From Eretmocerus hayati (taxonomy: Eukaryota; Arthropoda; Insecta; Hymenoptera; Aphelinidae), in contig CM056742.1 in NCBI GenBank assembly GCA_029851415.1, positions 111,850,246 through 111,914,245 of the forward strand: 64,000 nt of DNA, read 5' to 3'. Positions 53,366 to 64,000 of this stretch are shown in pieces. Below the pieces are notes generated by a model that did not search any database, had not been told where the DNA came from, and saw only the letters and a list, made by a program, of their open reading frames with translations. The translations under genes and the position numbers were made by a program. Every line of letters starts with the position of its first letter. The stretch's first letter is position 1.

Positions 53366-54174
53366 ACACAGAATTCTTCAAAGACTCATTCCTATTTTCA
53401 TGCAGAGGTTGGTTCCCTAGGGATAAATACCTGTGCCAGCGTGGAATTCTCTGACTAAGTAATGGAATACATCGAGAATATTAGTAATTCATTGGCTAGA
53501 GCGCTTGAGCAGTTCCTCGTGGAATAGGTGGGCGAATGAACTTAGTATTTCATGTTTATTCGCCCATCTATTCCGTCTTTCCCTCGTGATTTTGTATCAA
53601 TTTGATACCTGGGAATATGATGATTTAATAGTCACTAGGATCCCAAAATCTTTTTTTTGCGTAGCTGCTGAGCGAATTTATGAAACTTTTAATTCGTCTC
53701 CTATAAAAAGAATGCCGACTTTCCACCTCCAAAACTCTGCTATGTCTGAAACAAAACAATGTATTAACACGCGGTTGGGTGCATTTGGATGGTGAGGGAA
53801 TATCCCATCAGAATATGCTCGAAGAGTAGTTTCTCATGTCAATGGTGTCATTTATATCGGATTGTTTGAGAATTACCTCTTGACTTTTCCTCAAAAACGC
53901 ATTCTCAGAAGAATTCTCAATTATTATTTTAAGGTGGAATTGTATGATCTCCCGGAAGAAAGGTTCCTTCTAGGGTTTACATTTCCAAATGAGTTTTAAG
54001 CGATTTGCCGCAATTTGATCTCCTCACCAGCCAGAACGTGACAGTTTCATGGAGATCCGCGTCATTTGACTGGACTAGAGCCTCACACAATCGATAGATC
54101 GAAAAATTCCCTCGAGAATGACCACTTTTAAAGTCCATCTAAATGCTCTCGAATCAAGATTCCAAGCTTCCAAA

Positions 54175-54960
54175 TGCAATAAAAAAATTTCTGATCTTTC
54201 GATTGCCGCAGTCAAAATTCCGAAATTCTGCCAAAAAACCGCCAAAACAGCCCAAAAACCTCCAAAAAATGCATTTTTGGAAAAAGTGGTTATACCATCA
54301 AATTTGTGTGTTAAAATGCAACAACTTTAGTTCCCATCAAAATTTGCGTAAATCGCTCCTTTCTCGCCCTATGGGAGCTTTTTGAGCGCCCCCATTCGTT
54401 TTTCTGGCTCTCGCTCCATCTGGCTGGTGCACAGGCCTCAGGGTGGATTTAGAAAAAATTTTGAAAATACCTATTTCGACGTAAAATTTTCTGATCTTTC
54501 GATTGCCGCAGTCAAAATTCCGAAATTCTGCCCAAAAAACCGCCAAAACAGCCCAAAAACCTCCAAAAAATGCATTTTTGGAAAAACTGGTTATACCATC
54601 AAATTTGTGTGTTAAAATGCAACAACTTTGGTTCTCATCAAAATTTGCGTAAATCGCTCCTTCCTCGCCCTATGGGAGCTTTTTGAGCGCCCCCATTCGT
54701 TTTTCTGGCTCTTGCTCCATCTGGCTGGTGCACAGGCCTCAGGGTGGATTTAGAAAAACTTTTGAAAATGCCTATTTCGACGTAAAATTTTCTGATCTTT
54801 CGATTGCCGCAGTCAAAATTCCGAAATTCTGCCAAAAAACCGCCAAAACAGCCCAAAAACCTCCAAAAAATTTATTTTTGGAAAAACTGGTTATACCATC
54901 AAATTTGTGTGTCAAAATGCAACAACTTCAGTTCTCATCAAAATTTGCGTAAATCACTTC
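54175..54960. repeat. 301-bp tandem units, right arm of B
   Basis: Inverted counterpart with about 2.6 units (TCAAAATTTGCG marks near 54338, 54639 and 54940). The left arm has roughly one more unit, so the arms differ in copy number although unit sequence is almost the same. Confidence 0.9.
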
Positions 54961-55175
54961 CCCTCTGATTTAAACCCTTAATACTGTTGTTTTTTCAGTA
55001 TTTTCGCGGTTTTTCGCTAGCCGTCAGCGTATGCGCAGAGAAGGCTCCTCGGGGGAAAAGGATTCGGATTTTGCATGTCAAAAGCTACAATTTCCCCCCT
55101 TGGAACATTCCGAAATCGCACGTTTTCAGGGTAATCATAATTGTGGTCTTTCTCGTGTTACGTAAGACTGTGTGC

Positions 55176-55836
55176 GACGCAGGCGCGAATGCAGACAGTC
55201 GCGGCAGGAGTGAATTGGGAACACAGACGAATTCGAAGAAACGGGGAAGACCTCCGAAGAACAAAGAGGGCTCTGCGCCGGATAAACGGAATACCGAAGG
55301 GACAGTTGATCAAAATTGAAAAGTATCTTATGCAAGCGAAAAGTCGGCGTTCGACAGAAGCATCAAAATCAAACACTTGTCGGTGAAGGAGAGCGTTGCT
55401 GCGACGGCGTCGATTACGGAGGAGGGGAAGGAGAACGGAACGACCGAAAGTCCGAAAAAATCTCCCACCTCGCGAGCCAGATCTCGGCAGCACATACGGA
55501 GGCCGCTACAGGCCATCTAACACCCGTGGACTTGGGGCACCCACGCGCTTCAGACCCCGCGGATAGGCAAACGCATCAGGAAGGTGAGACCGCGGGACCT
55601 CTGTACAAACTCGAACAACAATTGGAATCAAATAGACACACGCGCAGATCAAGACCTGGAATCTGCGCTCGAAACTGAAAAGAAAGCGAGATGCGCGGAA
55701 TTGGCTGAGATAAGAAATATCATCGCAGAGCTCAAGGAACACCACTGAGTTAGGGAGGAAGAGCTGATCAAAAGGATCGAGGAACTTGAAAAACGAAATC
55801 CAATCATGACCTTTTACAGTCGGGAGAGTGCCATCC
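55176..55836 (+). pseudogene. LINE 3 ORF1 remnant
   Basis: Several frames. An early one carries SKKRGRPPKNKEGS, an AT-hook-like basic motif. Later ones are rich in Glu, Lys and Arg (CAELAEIRNIIAELKEHH, EELIKRIEELEKRNP), a coiled coil. The first frame appears to start inside palindrome B only because no stop intervenes. Frameshifts occur every 100-300 bp. Confidence 0.6.
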
Positions 55837-56035
55837 CATAGACATAGCAAGATATAGACTGCGGGTCGGGATCTGGATAGTTTGACCTCGAGATCGCACG
55901 AGTGCGAATGAAAGAGCATGACGTAAGAGTCACGCCGCTCCATAAGAGAGCATTGCCTCTTATGCATCTGTCTCACTCGCACGCAGTCCCACGGCGATAG
56001 CCCGCGACTCGCAGTCTATACCTTCCTATGTCTAG
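55837..56035. mobile_element. 199-bp MITE with 9-bp duplication (MULE-like) in LINE 3
   Basis: Ends CATAGACATAGCAAGATATA and, inverted, CTAGACATAGGAAGGTATA, continuing to GACTGCG. GTGCCATCC flanks both sides (55828-55836 and 56036-56044). A 9-bp duplication is typical of Mutator-like elements. It has no coding capacity. Confidence 0.88.
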
Positions 56036-56044
56036 GTGCCATCC

Positions 56045-56990
56045 TAACCACCCAGGAATCTAGGGGATCCCAAAACACGGAAGAACCGCGCAATTCAGAT
56101 ACAAATAGCCATATAGCGAAGTGAAGCCAAGATTTCTACTTGACCAACAGGAAGTACCTTGGACACATGTCTGACTGCATAGAAAATGGAGAGAATAAAT
56201 GTGAGATGAAAGAAAGAAAAAGGAGAAAGCGAAATACTCCCATGAGGGGCACGAGAACAGTTGGGAAATCCACCCGAGAAGGGGTGAAACGAACAGTCTC
56301 AGAAGTCGTGCGACTACCAATCCACATGAGGAAAATCACGCCCATCGGCGGAGCACTAATGATAGAACTGAAATCTTACTATAACAAAATGCAACTGATG
56401 AAAATTGGAAGAAAAATTTTCGTCACTCCTCCTTCACTTACACCGTACTACGAGTAATTGCAAAATTCAGATATGACACAATATGTATCCTGGACACCCA
56501 CGATTGAGCACACACGAAAGATCAAATGAGTGACTAGCCGGCAGTCAATTATCGGAAGTCACGTGACATGACCAAAACTACTAGATCCAGGACGAAGGGA
56601 ACACCAACTCGGTGAAGTATATGGAAGAGTATAAAAAAGATGGGGAGTCCTCAAAAAAATTCATTGGGAAACAGTTGAGGAGCTAGGAATGGTAGTCAAA
56701 GGTGCTCCGAAGAAGTTTCAACGTGGCGATCCGAGAGAATCTCAAAGACACGGAGGCACAGAGGAAAATTTTATGGAAAGCTCTAAAAAATTGGGATAAA
56801 AGAAGGCTGAGAGAATACAGAGAAATCCTAGTAAGGGCGAGAAGGGAACTGCGAACCATACGCAAAGACCTCAATGGGCTGAAGCGGAGAGAGGAATGGA
56901 AAAGGGGTAGAGAAATGCGAGGAACTCAGTGATTTTCGGAAAGTCATAGGCAGATACAGAGAACGGAAAGGAAGGAAAGGAGATAGAACT
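56045..56990 (+). pseudogene. LINE 3 middle region, unrecognised
   Basis: Charged, Arg/Lys/Glu-rich short frames (56140-56457 and 56702-56932) in the place where an endonuclease and linker would be expected. No endonuclease catalytic block can be made out. EEAWVNHFSKLIRG near 56990 is the usual lead-in to the reverse transcriptase. Confidence 0.45.
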
Positions 56991-56999
56991 GAGGAAGAA

Positions 57000-57945
57000 G
57001 CGTGGGTGAATCATTTCAGCAAACTGATACGGGGGATAACGCCAGTAGCGGATACAATCCGCTACCGGAAACAGGAGCAGAGAGCGAAATAGAGGAAACC
57101 GATCAGGTAAATGAAGAATTATACACGGAGATAGACTTCGCAGAAATTAAGACAGCGCTTTACAGAATGAAGACTGGGAAAAAAGCGGGCAAGGACGGAA
57201 GCACGGTGGAATTTATGAAAGGACTGACGTAGGCTTGGGTAACTGAACTCACGCAAATCATCACAGAAACATTCGGAAGGGGGAAACTCATCAAAGGATG
57301 GGAGGAAGCTAGAATCTATCCAATCTATAAAGCAGGGGATGAAGATGATGAAGCAAATTACAGGGAGGTCACTCATTTGGATGTGATGTCCAAGCTCCTA
57401 ACGACCATAATAGCGACAAAAATTAGAGAATGGGTAGAACACAACCAAATAATCAAGAGAGCCAAGCAGAGTTCGGAGGGGAAGAAGGCACTCAAGACTA
57501 TATTTTCGTTCTAAATAGTATCATAGTGAATAAACTGGAGAATAAAGGGGGGCAAGACATACTTAAGTTTGGTCGATTTTAAACTGCTTTCAACACAGTA
57601 GATAGGAAAATCATGTTGGGAAGCTAAGTAAGCTAGGCATAAAAGGACGGATGCTAAAAATGACCGAGACTACTCACAGAGAAACGACTAATGAAGTCAT
57701 AACTGGGGAAGGTCTCTCGGACGAGTTTGAAACAAACAGGGGAGTTAGACAAGGTTGTCCACTGAGTCCACGATTATTCAATCTGTTCACTGAGGACATC
57801 GAAGAGGTATGGGTGAAGGAAAACAAACGGGGTACAGTTATTGCAGGAATCAAGATCTTCTGCCTGAAGTTCGCGGATGGCATAGTAATGATAGCCGATA
57901 CGAAAGAGGGCTTGCAAAGTATGTTCAATGATCTGGCGCCGTAAA
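57000..57945 (+). pseudogene. LINE 3 reverse transcriptase
   Basis: KTALYRMKTGKKAGKDGSTV near 57150, GWEEARIYPIYKAGD near 57300, NYREVTHLDVMSKLL near 57360, then motif A decayed to LVDF-stop-TAFNTVDRK near 57570. 57651-57944 has GVRQGCPLSPRLFNLF (motif B) and KFADGIVMIA (motif C, where ADD has become ADG). At least three stops and one lost catalytic Asp show it is inactive. Confidence 0.85.
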
Positions 57946-58960
57946 GGGAAGGGAATCATCTCAAAACGAACACCAGAAACGAAAGTGATGGTTTGCAAAA
58001 GCGGCGGGAGACTAGGGGACGGAGAAGAATGATTTTACGAAAGGGAAAATTCGAAAAGAGTTGAGGAATGTAAATACCTGGGCTACTGGCTATCCAATAC
58101 AAACTCAGAGAAAGTACACACAGGAAAATGTCCAAGAAAGTGCAAAAGACAATCAATTCAGTGTAGGAGGTGTGGAAGAGAGCACGGATGGGCAGTCTAG
58201 ACAAGCGTCTCTACCTCATTGATACTATAGTCAAATAAAGCTGTTTATACGCGTCAGATATATGGGGATGGGAAAGGAAAGAGCAGATAGAGAGAATTCG
58301 AAATAAGTATGTAGAAATGGCGAAGGAATGAGGAAACAACACGCCTAGCTACATCTGGATGATAGAATCAGAGAGGGTCAGCATGGAAATAGAGTCGAGA
58401 GGAAGGGCGGGAAACTATCTCGTGAAAGTACTGGGAATGTACAGGGAAAGATGACCTTACTTATGTCTCAGAGAAGAGTCAAGAGGGATAATCAATAGAA
58501 ACCCTTCAAAGTGGGAAAAATCACTAAAAGCAGCTGTGACAGACGAGTGAAACGGGGAACTCATACAGAAAATGTTCGAGAACAAGAATGTACAAAGAAT
58601 CGAGGGCACGGTAGAAAGAGGAATCGAAACGAGTATCGAAGAAGAGTTACAACTAAACTGGAACAAAATAGATATCTCGCATAACTGGGACGAAAACAAG
58701 CATCTGAGAGGACAAATGGGAGAGAAAAATACTGGAAAGATAAGCAAACAAGCGGGGAATACAGGGAGCAACGGACGAGAATGAGATGCAGGAACATAGG
58801 CAAAACAGGGGAGAAAGGATTCAAAAATACAGCGTGCAGGTTATGCGGGGAGGGCCATGGAGATTTGGAACATGTATGGGTTTGCAAAGAGGTGGAAGAA
58901 AAGATTAACGGAAAAATAGTAAGTCAAGTCAAAAAGAGGGGTTAAGCTTAGCAGACAGAT
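57946..58960 (+). pseudogene. LINE 3 thumb and C-terminal zinc knuckle
   Basis: EECKYLGYW-like sequence near 58070 and YASDIWGWERKEQIERIRNK near 58260-58310 follow the reverse transcriptase, as in other LINEs. The end carries C-x2-C-x8-H-x3-C (CRLCGE...H...C, 58834-58890). Numerous stops. Confidence 0.75.
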
Positions 58961-59313
58961 ATCAAAACCAAACTGAGACAGATTTTTAACTCCCAAGCCA
59001 TAGCCGAACTATGTTAATTCTGCAGGGAATTCGAGTGACGAGCCAAATCAAAAGCAGAACTAACCCATGAATTGTTGTAGATTATTTTTCCTCCTTTTGA
59101 TACGCTCCCGTTCTATGGTATGCCAGAGGATACGGATACGGTAGATCAAAGCCTGCTAATGTCTGTAGGAATAAGGTTTGAATGTACATGAAAATAAGTT
59201 AAATGATAAAGGGGATATGTAGAAAGATAGTACCAATCTGTACTTCGAAATCAACAGCTTGCACCAGGGGGTCTGGAAAAGATCCCTAAGGAACTTTTTC
59301 CGTTACGACTATG

Positions 59314-60477
59314 CACGGTCCGCTTAAAACTACTTTAACCCAAAGGTGCTTGCGCATCGGGAATTCTTTCGCTCACTCCAACTACATAATGAATGGAAGA
59401 TTTTCCCGCGAAAATGAAAAAAATCGGTGGAGGGCTTTTTGAGAAAAATGAGATCGACCATTTTCCCATCCAATCCCATGTAATTCTTCCCGTTGAGCCA
59501 CATCTGAGCTTCTCGCGACCCTGACTTCGAGTCACTACATATTTTCTCGACGTTACTTGACTCAACTTCAAGAGTATCAGAAAAACTTTAAGATCAACTG
59601 GGGGAGATGAATTTCGATATTGTAGAGCTGACATATCCTATCAATATCTCATCTCTGGAAAAGGCAACTTCAACAAATCAAAGCTTTCCGAGCGTCTAAT
59701 TCGTGCGTATCTCGATATTATTACCCAATATTTGGGCAATTTCGAAGCTTATTCCCAGTACTTTCCCATGAAATGTAGCGAACTTGATTCTCATCGAGTA
59801 GCGACGAAGAAACCCACTCCCATTAGACATGAAACTCTTTTCTTTCTGAGAAATTGCGTTCCTGAAGGATCCAAATCTAACGCTTCACCATTCTTTCTCA
59901 CTCGTCTCGCGTCATTTCATAGTGTTCTATTGATGTATTGGACGCGACTATAGGAGGGTGGAGTGGAACCGGAATAGGGACCTTGAGCAACGTCGATTGG
60001 TCAAAAAAACAACAAGATTCACGTCGCATAAATATCGTATTCTGCAGCGTTACTCAATCAGAATCGAGTTTGCCGCATCTCATTCGAAAGTACTTGGAAT
60101 AAGCTTCGAAATTGCCCAAATATTGGGTAATAATATCGAGATACGCACGAATTAGACGCTCGGAAAGCTTCGATTTGTTGGAGTTGGCTTTTCCAGAAGA
60201 GATATTGAGGGCATATGTCAGCTCTACATTATCGGAATTCAACTCCCTGTAGCTGATCTTAGAGTTCTTCTGATACTCTTGAAGTTAGACCAATTTACGT
60301 TGAGAAAATATGTAGTGACTCAGAGTTAGGATCGCGAGAAGCTCAGATGTGGCTCAACGGGGAAAATTACATGGGATTGAAAAGGAGAATCGTCGTTTGT
60401 CGTATGCAATTCAAGTGAGCAGAAGAATTTCCGATGCGCAAGCACCTTTGGGTTGAAGTTGCTTCAACCGGACTGTG
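59314..60477. mobile_element. 1.16-kb CAC-ended palindromic element
   Basis: Ends CACGGTCCGCTTAAAACTAC and, inverted, CACAGTCCGGTTGAAGCAAC, flanked by TATG (59310-59313 and 60478-60481). Arms of about 430-480 bp include TTAACCCAAAGGTGCTTG, related to the element at 14865-16293 (CAACCCAAAGATGCTTG). The centre (about 59.80-60.04 kb) has no recognised gene. Confidence 0.85.
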
Positions 60478-60489
60478 TATGGTAATATA

Positions 60490-61000
60490 GTACCAAAATT
60501 TTTTCTTATTTTTTCTGAGGCCCCCGTGGGCCCAGAGGCCTATGAAAGGTCCTCTCCAGACCCCTTTTTAGCCTATTTCCAGGGAATCATAACTCCGACT
60601 AGACTCAACGTTTTTGGACGTACGTGGGCGCATTTTTTTCCTTGAGACTAGTACTTTTGAGGAAGAAATTGTCCAAGGTCGATACTTGAGCCTAGCAACT
60701 TCTAGGAGCTATTTGCTAAGAGTACATTTTAGCGACTTTTGGGCTTGCTTCAAAGTGATCTAGCTCCCACTAGACATGTAATAATCACAATTTCACCAGT
60801 GGCGAAAGTCCATCATTGTGCTTTCTGTGGGAGTTATAGCGGTTACAAGCTGAGCAAATTCGTAGAAATTCCAATTTTTGAGCTCAATTTGAAAAAATCG
60901 TTGTTTTTCCTTCGACCCCAAACTTGGACGAATATGTTTTCCGAGACAAATACTAACAATTGGAATAATAATCTGGGTGGGATATTGAATTGTCGATTTT
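60490..61000. repeat. diverged relative of one arm of palindrome E
   Basis: Keeps the order of blocks found in E: a GGCCC/CCTATGAAA region, GTGGGCGCATTTTTTTCC (E has CTGGGCGCATTTTTTTCG), then ACTTTTGAGGAAGAAATTG, and AAAAAATCGTTGTTTTTCC with CGACCCCAAAC. Only one arm is present. Confidence 0.55.
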
Positions 61001-62270
61001 ATTCAGACAATTTAAAACACCCTTTTTTGACTCTTTGCTCGGAATGACCTCACAGGCTCGCATATGCTTCCATCTGAATTACTGTGCACCAATGTACGTG
61101 GGATTACTCTCTAATGTGCCCCCAAATATGTGTGAAAAATTTCGGAGGCGAGCCTCGAGCTTAGATGCGAGCAAGAGGTACTTCTTTACGAGTTAATAAT
61201 GGGCATTGTTTCGTCTATTTGGACGCAGGCGAGTGTGAGTCGGATTTCACTCATTCTAGCTCAAAAATGAGATGAAGGGCTAAAATAGGTATACAAACAT
61301 GGTTTTGTGACCCAAAATGATCGTCCAAACACGATTTCGAAGTCAGTTTGCCTCGAAAATATTGATACTTGCTCTGAGACTAGAAAACACTCCAGTTACA
61401 TGTTCAGTCTTCATATCCCCTATTTTTTTAAAAATAAGGGGAAAGTCAGTCCAGAAAATGGGGAGATTGGGGGATCTACAAAATGTTATGACATACAAGT
61501 AAATCGAAATTTTACTCGTACATTCGTATGTACAGCCGGATTGATTACCGGACAGAGGCCCGAAAATACTCGCCCTTCGGATTGAATCAGACTTCTGTGA
61601 TTGAGAAGGAACAGGAATATTCATAGTTTCCCACTATGAATTACAAGGATTGTTTTGAGAATCCACGAAATTTTACAGTACTGACTTTGATAAGATTCGT
61701 AACATTCTCTTATTGATCACAGATATACATATTCAAGTTTCCCTAACTCTCGAATGAGCTCATCCAGTTCTTATGGCAGCGCCTTCTCTGTATTTCTCGA
61801 ATTATCTAGACTTTTGGTTATCTCTCAAATTACGTTATTACTCATGTTGTTTTTTGTAGCATAGAAGAGCATTAATTGAATCTTATTCACATATTTAACG
61901 GATTCCATACTTTTTCTGGGCAGTACATTCTCGGTAAAACAAATCAATGAACTATTGCTTGAATCAACCCAAAATATGAGGTCATAATATCAATATATGC
62001 TCCTTAGCGAACGCCAATGGAACAAGTCTTTTGTGTGACATGAGGAATAAAGAGTTGTGTATCACAGGTTTGTGAACTTGATTCAATTATGGAGATGTTA
62101 CGACTCAAGTTTGGTAAATTTCATTATTCTTCATTTACATGGAAAATGAAATTAACCGCGGACAATTGAGACGCTTGTGTGAAAAGATGCGATGCGTTAT
62201 ATCAAAGACATTGACTAATACAAAATGGAATCATCACGATCTCCCCATCAGATGGAGTTTCAATTCAGAT
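61001..62270. other. no gene recognised
   Basis: AT-rich sequence with short frames (for example 61307-61585) without known motifs. Confidence 0.35.
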
Positions 62271-62275
62271 TGAGA

Positions 62276-62330
62276 TACCGTCAAATTGGGTAACTTTGGT
62301 ACAGTGGGTACAACTTTGGTACACCCCTGA
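62276..62330. repeat. solo end related to the TA element at 42.47 kb
   Basis: TACCGTCAAATTGGGTAACT followed by two TTTGGTACA motifs. It matches the first 20 bases of the 42472 element with few changes; no partner end was found nearby. Confidence 0.55.
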
Positions 62331-62868
62331 AAAATGACTTTCAGAGCTGCGTTCGGCAAGGTAAATGATTCTATCGCTCGAAGACCTATCCTCCCTTCTT
62401 GGCACGCACATAAACAATGTGTTAAGCTACCGTAGATCCCGTGTGAATGATTGTAGTCATTCATCGAAGTTTTTTCCGAAAAGGGCGATTAAGCACTGAT
62501 ACGCGAGTGATCCAGTGAGTGTACCTGGCAAGAACTGTTCCGGAATGATCTACGAGTGTATAATGCAGTGTACATTTCCATCACATATACACCGTGTTTC
62601 AAAAGGTGTGTACATGCCGTAACAATGGGTTAGAAAAAATTTTAAATTTTGTATTTTCACAAAAGTTTTTCAAAAAGTTTTGTAATAGTTTTCAGATTTT
62701 GTAACTTCCAATAGGAAGAATCACTTCTATCATTACGTTTGTAATGTTTGTAATTTGGCGGCAATTGTTGGTTGTGTAATTATTCACCTCTAATGATTAC
62801 ATAACAACATGTAACATTAGTGTAATGCCTTCGAGGTTATGAGATGTTTTATGTGAATTGAATAGAGA
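62331..62868. other. no gene recognised
   Basis: AT-rich; 62580-62830 has many TGTAAT/TTTTCA motifs but no clear repeat unit. Confidence 0.35.
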
Positions 62869-62869
62869 A

Positions 62870-63715
62870 AAGAGCTCGAAATCATCCCAACAGCATGATA
62901 CGGCGAGTTGGAAAAAGTTTCCTAACTTAGCGTACGCGAGGCTCAACATCGAAACTTTAGCGATTCACCTCGACCATAGCAATTTCTCGCGTGCACGAGG
63001 ATTCCCACACTTACTGTACGCGAAGACCGGAATCAGAAGCTTATGTCGGCCGTTGAGAATACTCACGTTCCCTCTCTAAGAGTGGTGACAAATCATAGGT
63101 TATGGCCCACAGCATCGATGCTGGGAGCAGCGTCGACCGGAATTAGGCTCAACTTGGTATACTTACCTCGGAACTTCCAGCAATACTGAGTTCTATTCAG
63201 CATGCAATTATCGTATCCTTCGACTTTCCGGACTAATTCCTCTCCAAGAGTGGTATCAAATGATGGGCTCTTGACCATAACCTATCATTCAACACCCCTC
63301 TTAAAGAGGGAGCATACCGGAAAGTCGAATTAGACGCAACTTGCTGAGCGTCCCACAGTTCCGCACGGAGTTTCGAGGTTGAGATACCACACTATCCTGA
63401 TTTGATCGACTACGCTCCCAGCGTCGATGATTTGTATGATGAGTTTACTCTCGTGGAGGAGGAATCCCGGAAAGTTGAATTGTACGCGATTGGCTGAGCG
63501 TACCTCAGTTTCGCGCGGATTTTTGAGGATAGAATACCACGTTGACCCTAATGTTGATCGCCCATACACTCCTCATTGATGTCTTGGGCTATAACCTACT
63601 GTTTGACACGACTCTTGAACAGGACAGATTCCAAGAGGTCGGTTTATATCCGATTCGCTGGTCAAGACTCAGTTGCACCAAGTTTCGATGGTAGAATACC
63701 ATGCCCTGATGATTG
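62870..63715. repeat. degenerate tandem repeat near 150-165 bp
   Basis: Marks such as CCGGAAAGTCGAATTAGACG (63317), CCGGAAAGTTGAATTGTACG (63466) and a GAGGTCGGTTTATATCCG form (63634), each followed by TTGCTGAGCG-like and GAATACCAC-like blocks. More diverged units lie near 63138 and 62900. Spacing is about 149-168 bp for the best units. Confidence 0.6.
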
Positions 63716-64000
63716 GAAGTTGAGGGAAAAAAAGGTCGGAGGTTAAATCTGAAGAAATTCATCCTGACTAAGGCTCAATTTCTCAATCTATTCTGAGTGT
63801 ATTCAACAATTGCTCAGGTCCCAGTTTTTTTTAAATAAATAATGAAGTGCACCACCTATTTTCATTCATCATTTTTGACAATTTGAGCTATAAAAAACCG
63901 ACAATTGCCCTTTCGTCACTGATAGCGCGCGACGCGCATGCGCGGTGCGGAACGCGAAACAGTGGTACGGCCAGTGCGGTAGAATCATATGAGCAGCTGC
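63716..64000. other. no gene; GCGCATGCGC motif
   Basis: 63934-63943 is GCGCATGCGC in a locally GC-rich stretch (63925-63980), of the kind found at some promoters (NRF-1-type site). No downstream gene is in view. Confidence 0.3.

Larger units (their letters stand above)
52057..55175. mobile_element. 3.1-kb foldback palindrome B, same family as A
   Basis: Ends GCACACAGTCTTACGTAACA inverted, with GAC on both sides (52054-52056 and 55176-55178). Shared with A: GCACACAG at the end, then CCTGAAAAC, a GCGAT-TCGGAA block, AATTGTAG, CATACGCTG and CGGCTAGC, and further in GTTGTTGCATTTT and GCGGCAATCGAA-like blocks. The arms contain tandem units of about 301 bp. A non-palindromic centre of about 0.75 kb (53370-54115) separates them and contains a small hairpin around GGTGGGCGAATGAA (53525-53575). 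No transposase is seen. Confidence 0.9.
55176..59200 (+). mobile_element. LINE 3: decayed non-LTR retrotransposon
   Basis: Plus-strand order: ORF1 with AT-hook-like KKRGRPPKNK and coiled coil (55.2-55.8 kb), an unrecognised stretch, reverse transcriptase (57.0-57.95 kb), thumb, and zinc knuckle (58.83-58.89 kb). Purine-rich codon use differs from LINEs 1 and 2, so it is another lineage. Many stops and frameshifts break it. Confidence 0.8.

Noticed and set aside
52376..54856. Five near-identical frames of about 60-72 codons (F-G-G-F-L-A-E-F-R-N-F type) on both strands
   Set aside because: They are copies of the 301-bp unit in the arms of palindrome B. Start and stop recur because the DNA unit recurs; there is no sign of independent coding constraint.

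Overview
The window looks like intergenic DNA from an animal genome, most likely an arthropod and probably an insect. Four things point that way: a spliced-looking exon, tRNA-derived SINEs, APE-type non-LTR retrotransposons, and many DNA transposons with clean target-site duplications (TSDs). There is no bacterial operon structure, no rRNA and no CRISPR. I cannot name the species. Only one stretch looks like an ordinary host gene: a minus-strand exon at 7.7-8.57 kb with an acidic, SUMO-binding-like protein. Nearly everything else is mobile DNA, mostly broken and often nested.

Layout: 1.08-7.17 kb is a TTAA-type element split by a 5.1-kb palindrome (A). The host exon follows, then a tRNA-SINE, an 879-bp hAT element with a perfect 8-bp TSD, and a minus-strand LINE (10.8-16.95 kb) whose ORF1 is split by a 1.43-kb CAC-ended element. 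A TTAA MITE, a second SINE and two very long palindromes (C at 20.2-21.5 kb, D at 22.0-24.5 kb) come next. A second LINE of the same group (24.6-29.2 kb, minus) carries a 143-bp TA MITE in its ORF2. A second 879-bp hAT copy (30.4-31.3 kb), a third palindrome (E, 32.1-35.2 kb) and a different hAT element (35.6-36.9 kb) follow. 37.4-39.05 kb holds simple and tandem repeats.

40.75-45.19 kb is the most informative region. One Helitron/PIF1-type helicase gene on the minus strand is cut into three pieces by a piggyBac-like element inserted at the TTAA inside its TINK motif and by a Harbinger-like palindrome. That palindrome contains a TA-flanked element, which itself contains a TTAA MITE, so four insertion layers can be read. 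46.6-48.7 kb is a degenerate array with a period near 180 bp. 49.2-51.1 kb carries an OTU cysteine-protease fragment. 51.4-51.8 kb is a 10-bp minisatellite. 52.06-55.18 kb is a palindrome (B) whose ends and arm sequence match A. 55.2-59.2 kb is a third, plus-strand LINE, and B probably sits in its 5' part. The right end has a second CAC-ended palindrome, a diverged relative of one E arm and another degenerate tandem array.

The main possible novelty is the density of multi-kilobase palindromes. They fall into two groups. A and B share ends GCACACAG and arms built from tandem repeats. C, D and E share ends G(A/G)GT(A/C)ATTC and 4-bp RTAT-type duplications. I see no transposase of their own in any of them. 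All element boundaries, TSDs and reading frames given here were read by eye from the sequence; family names rest on TSD length, end sequence and short protein motifs.
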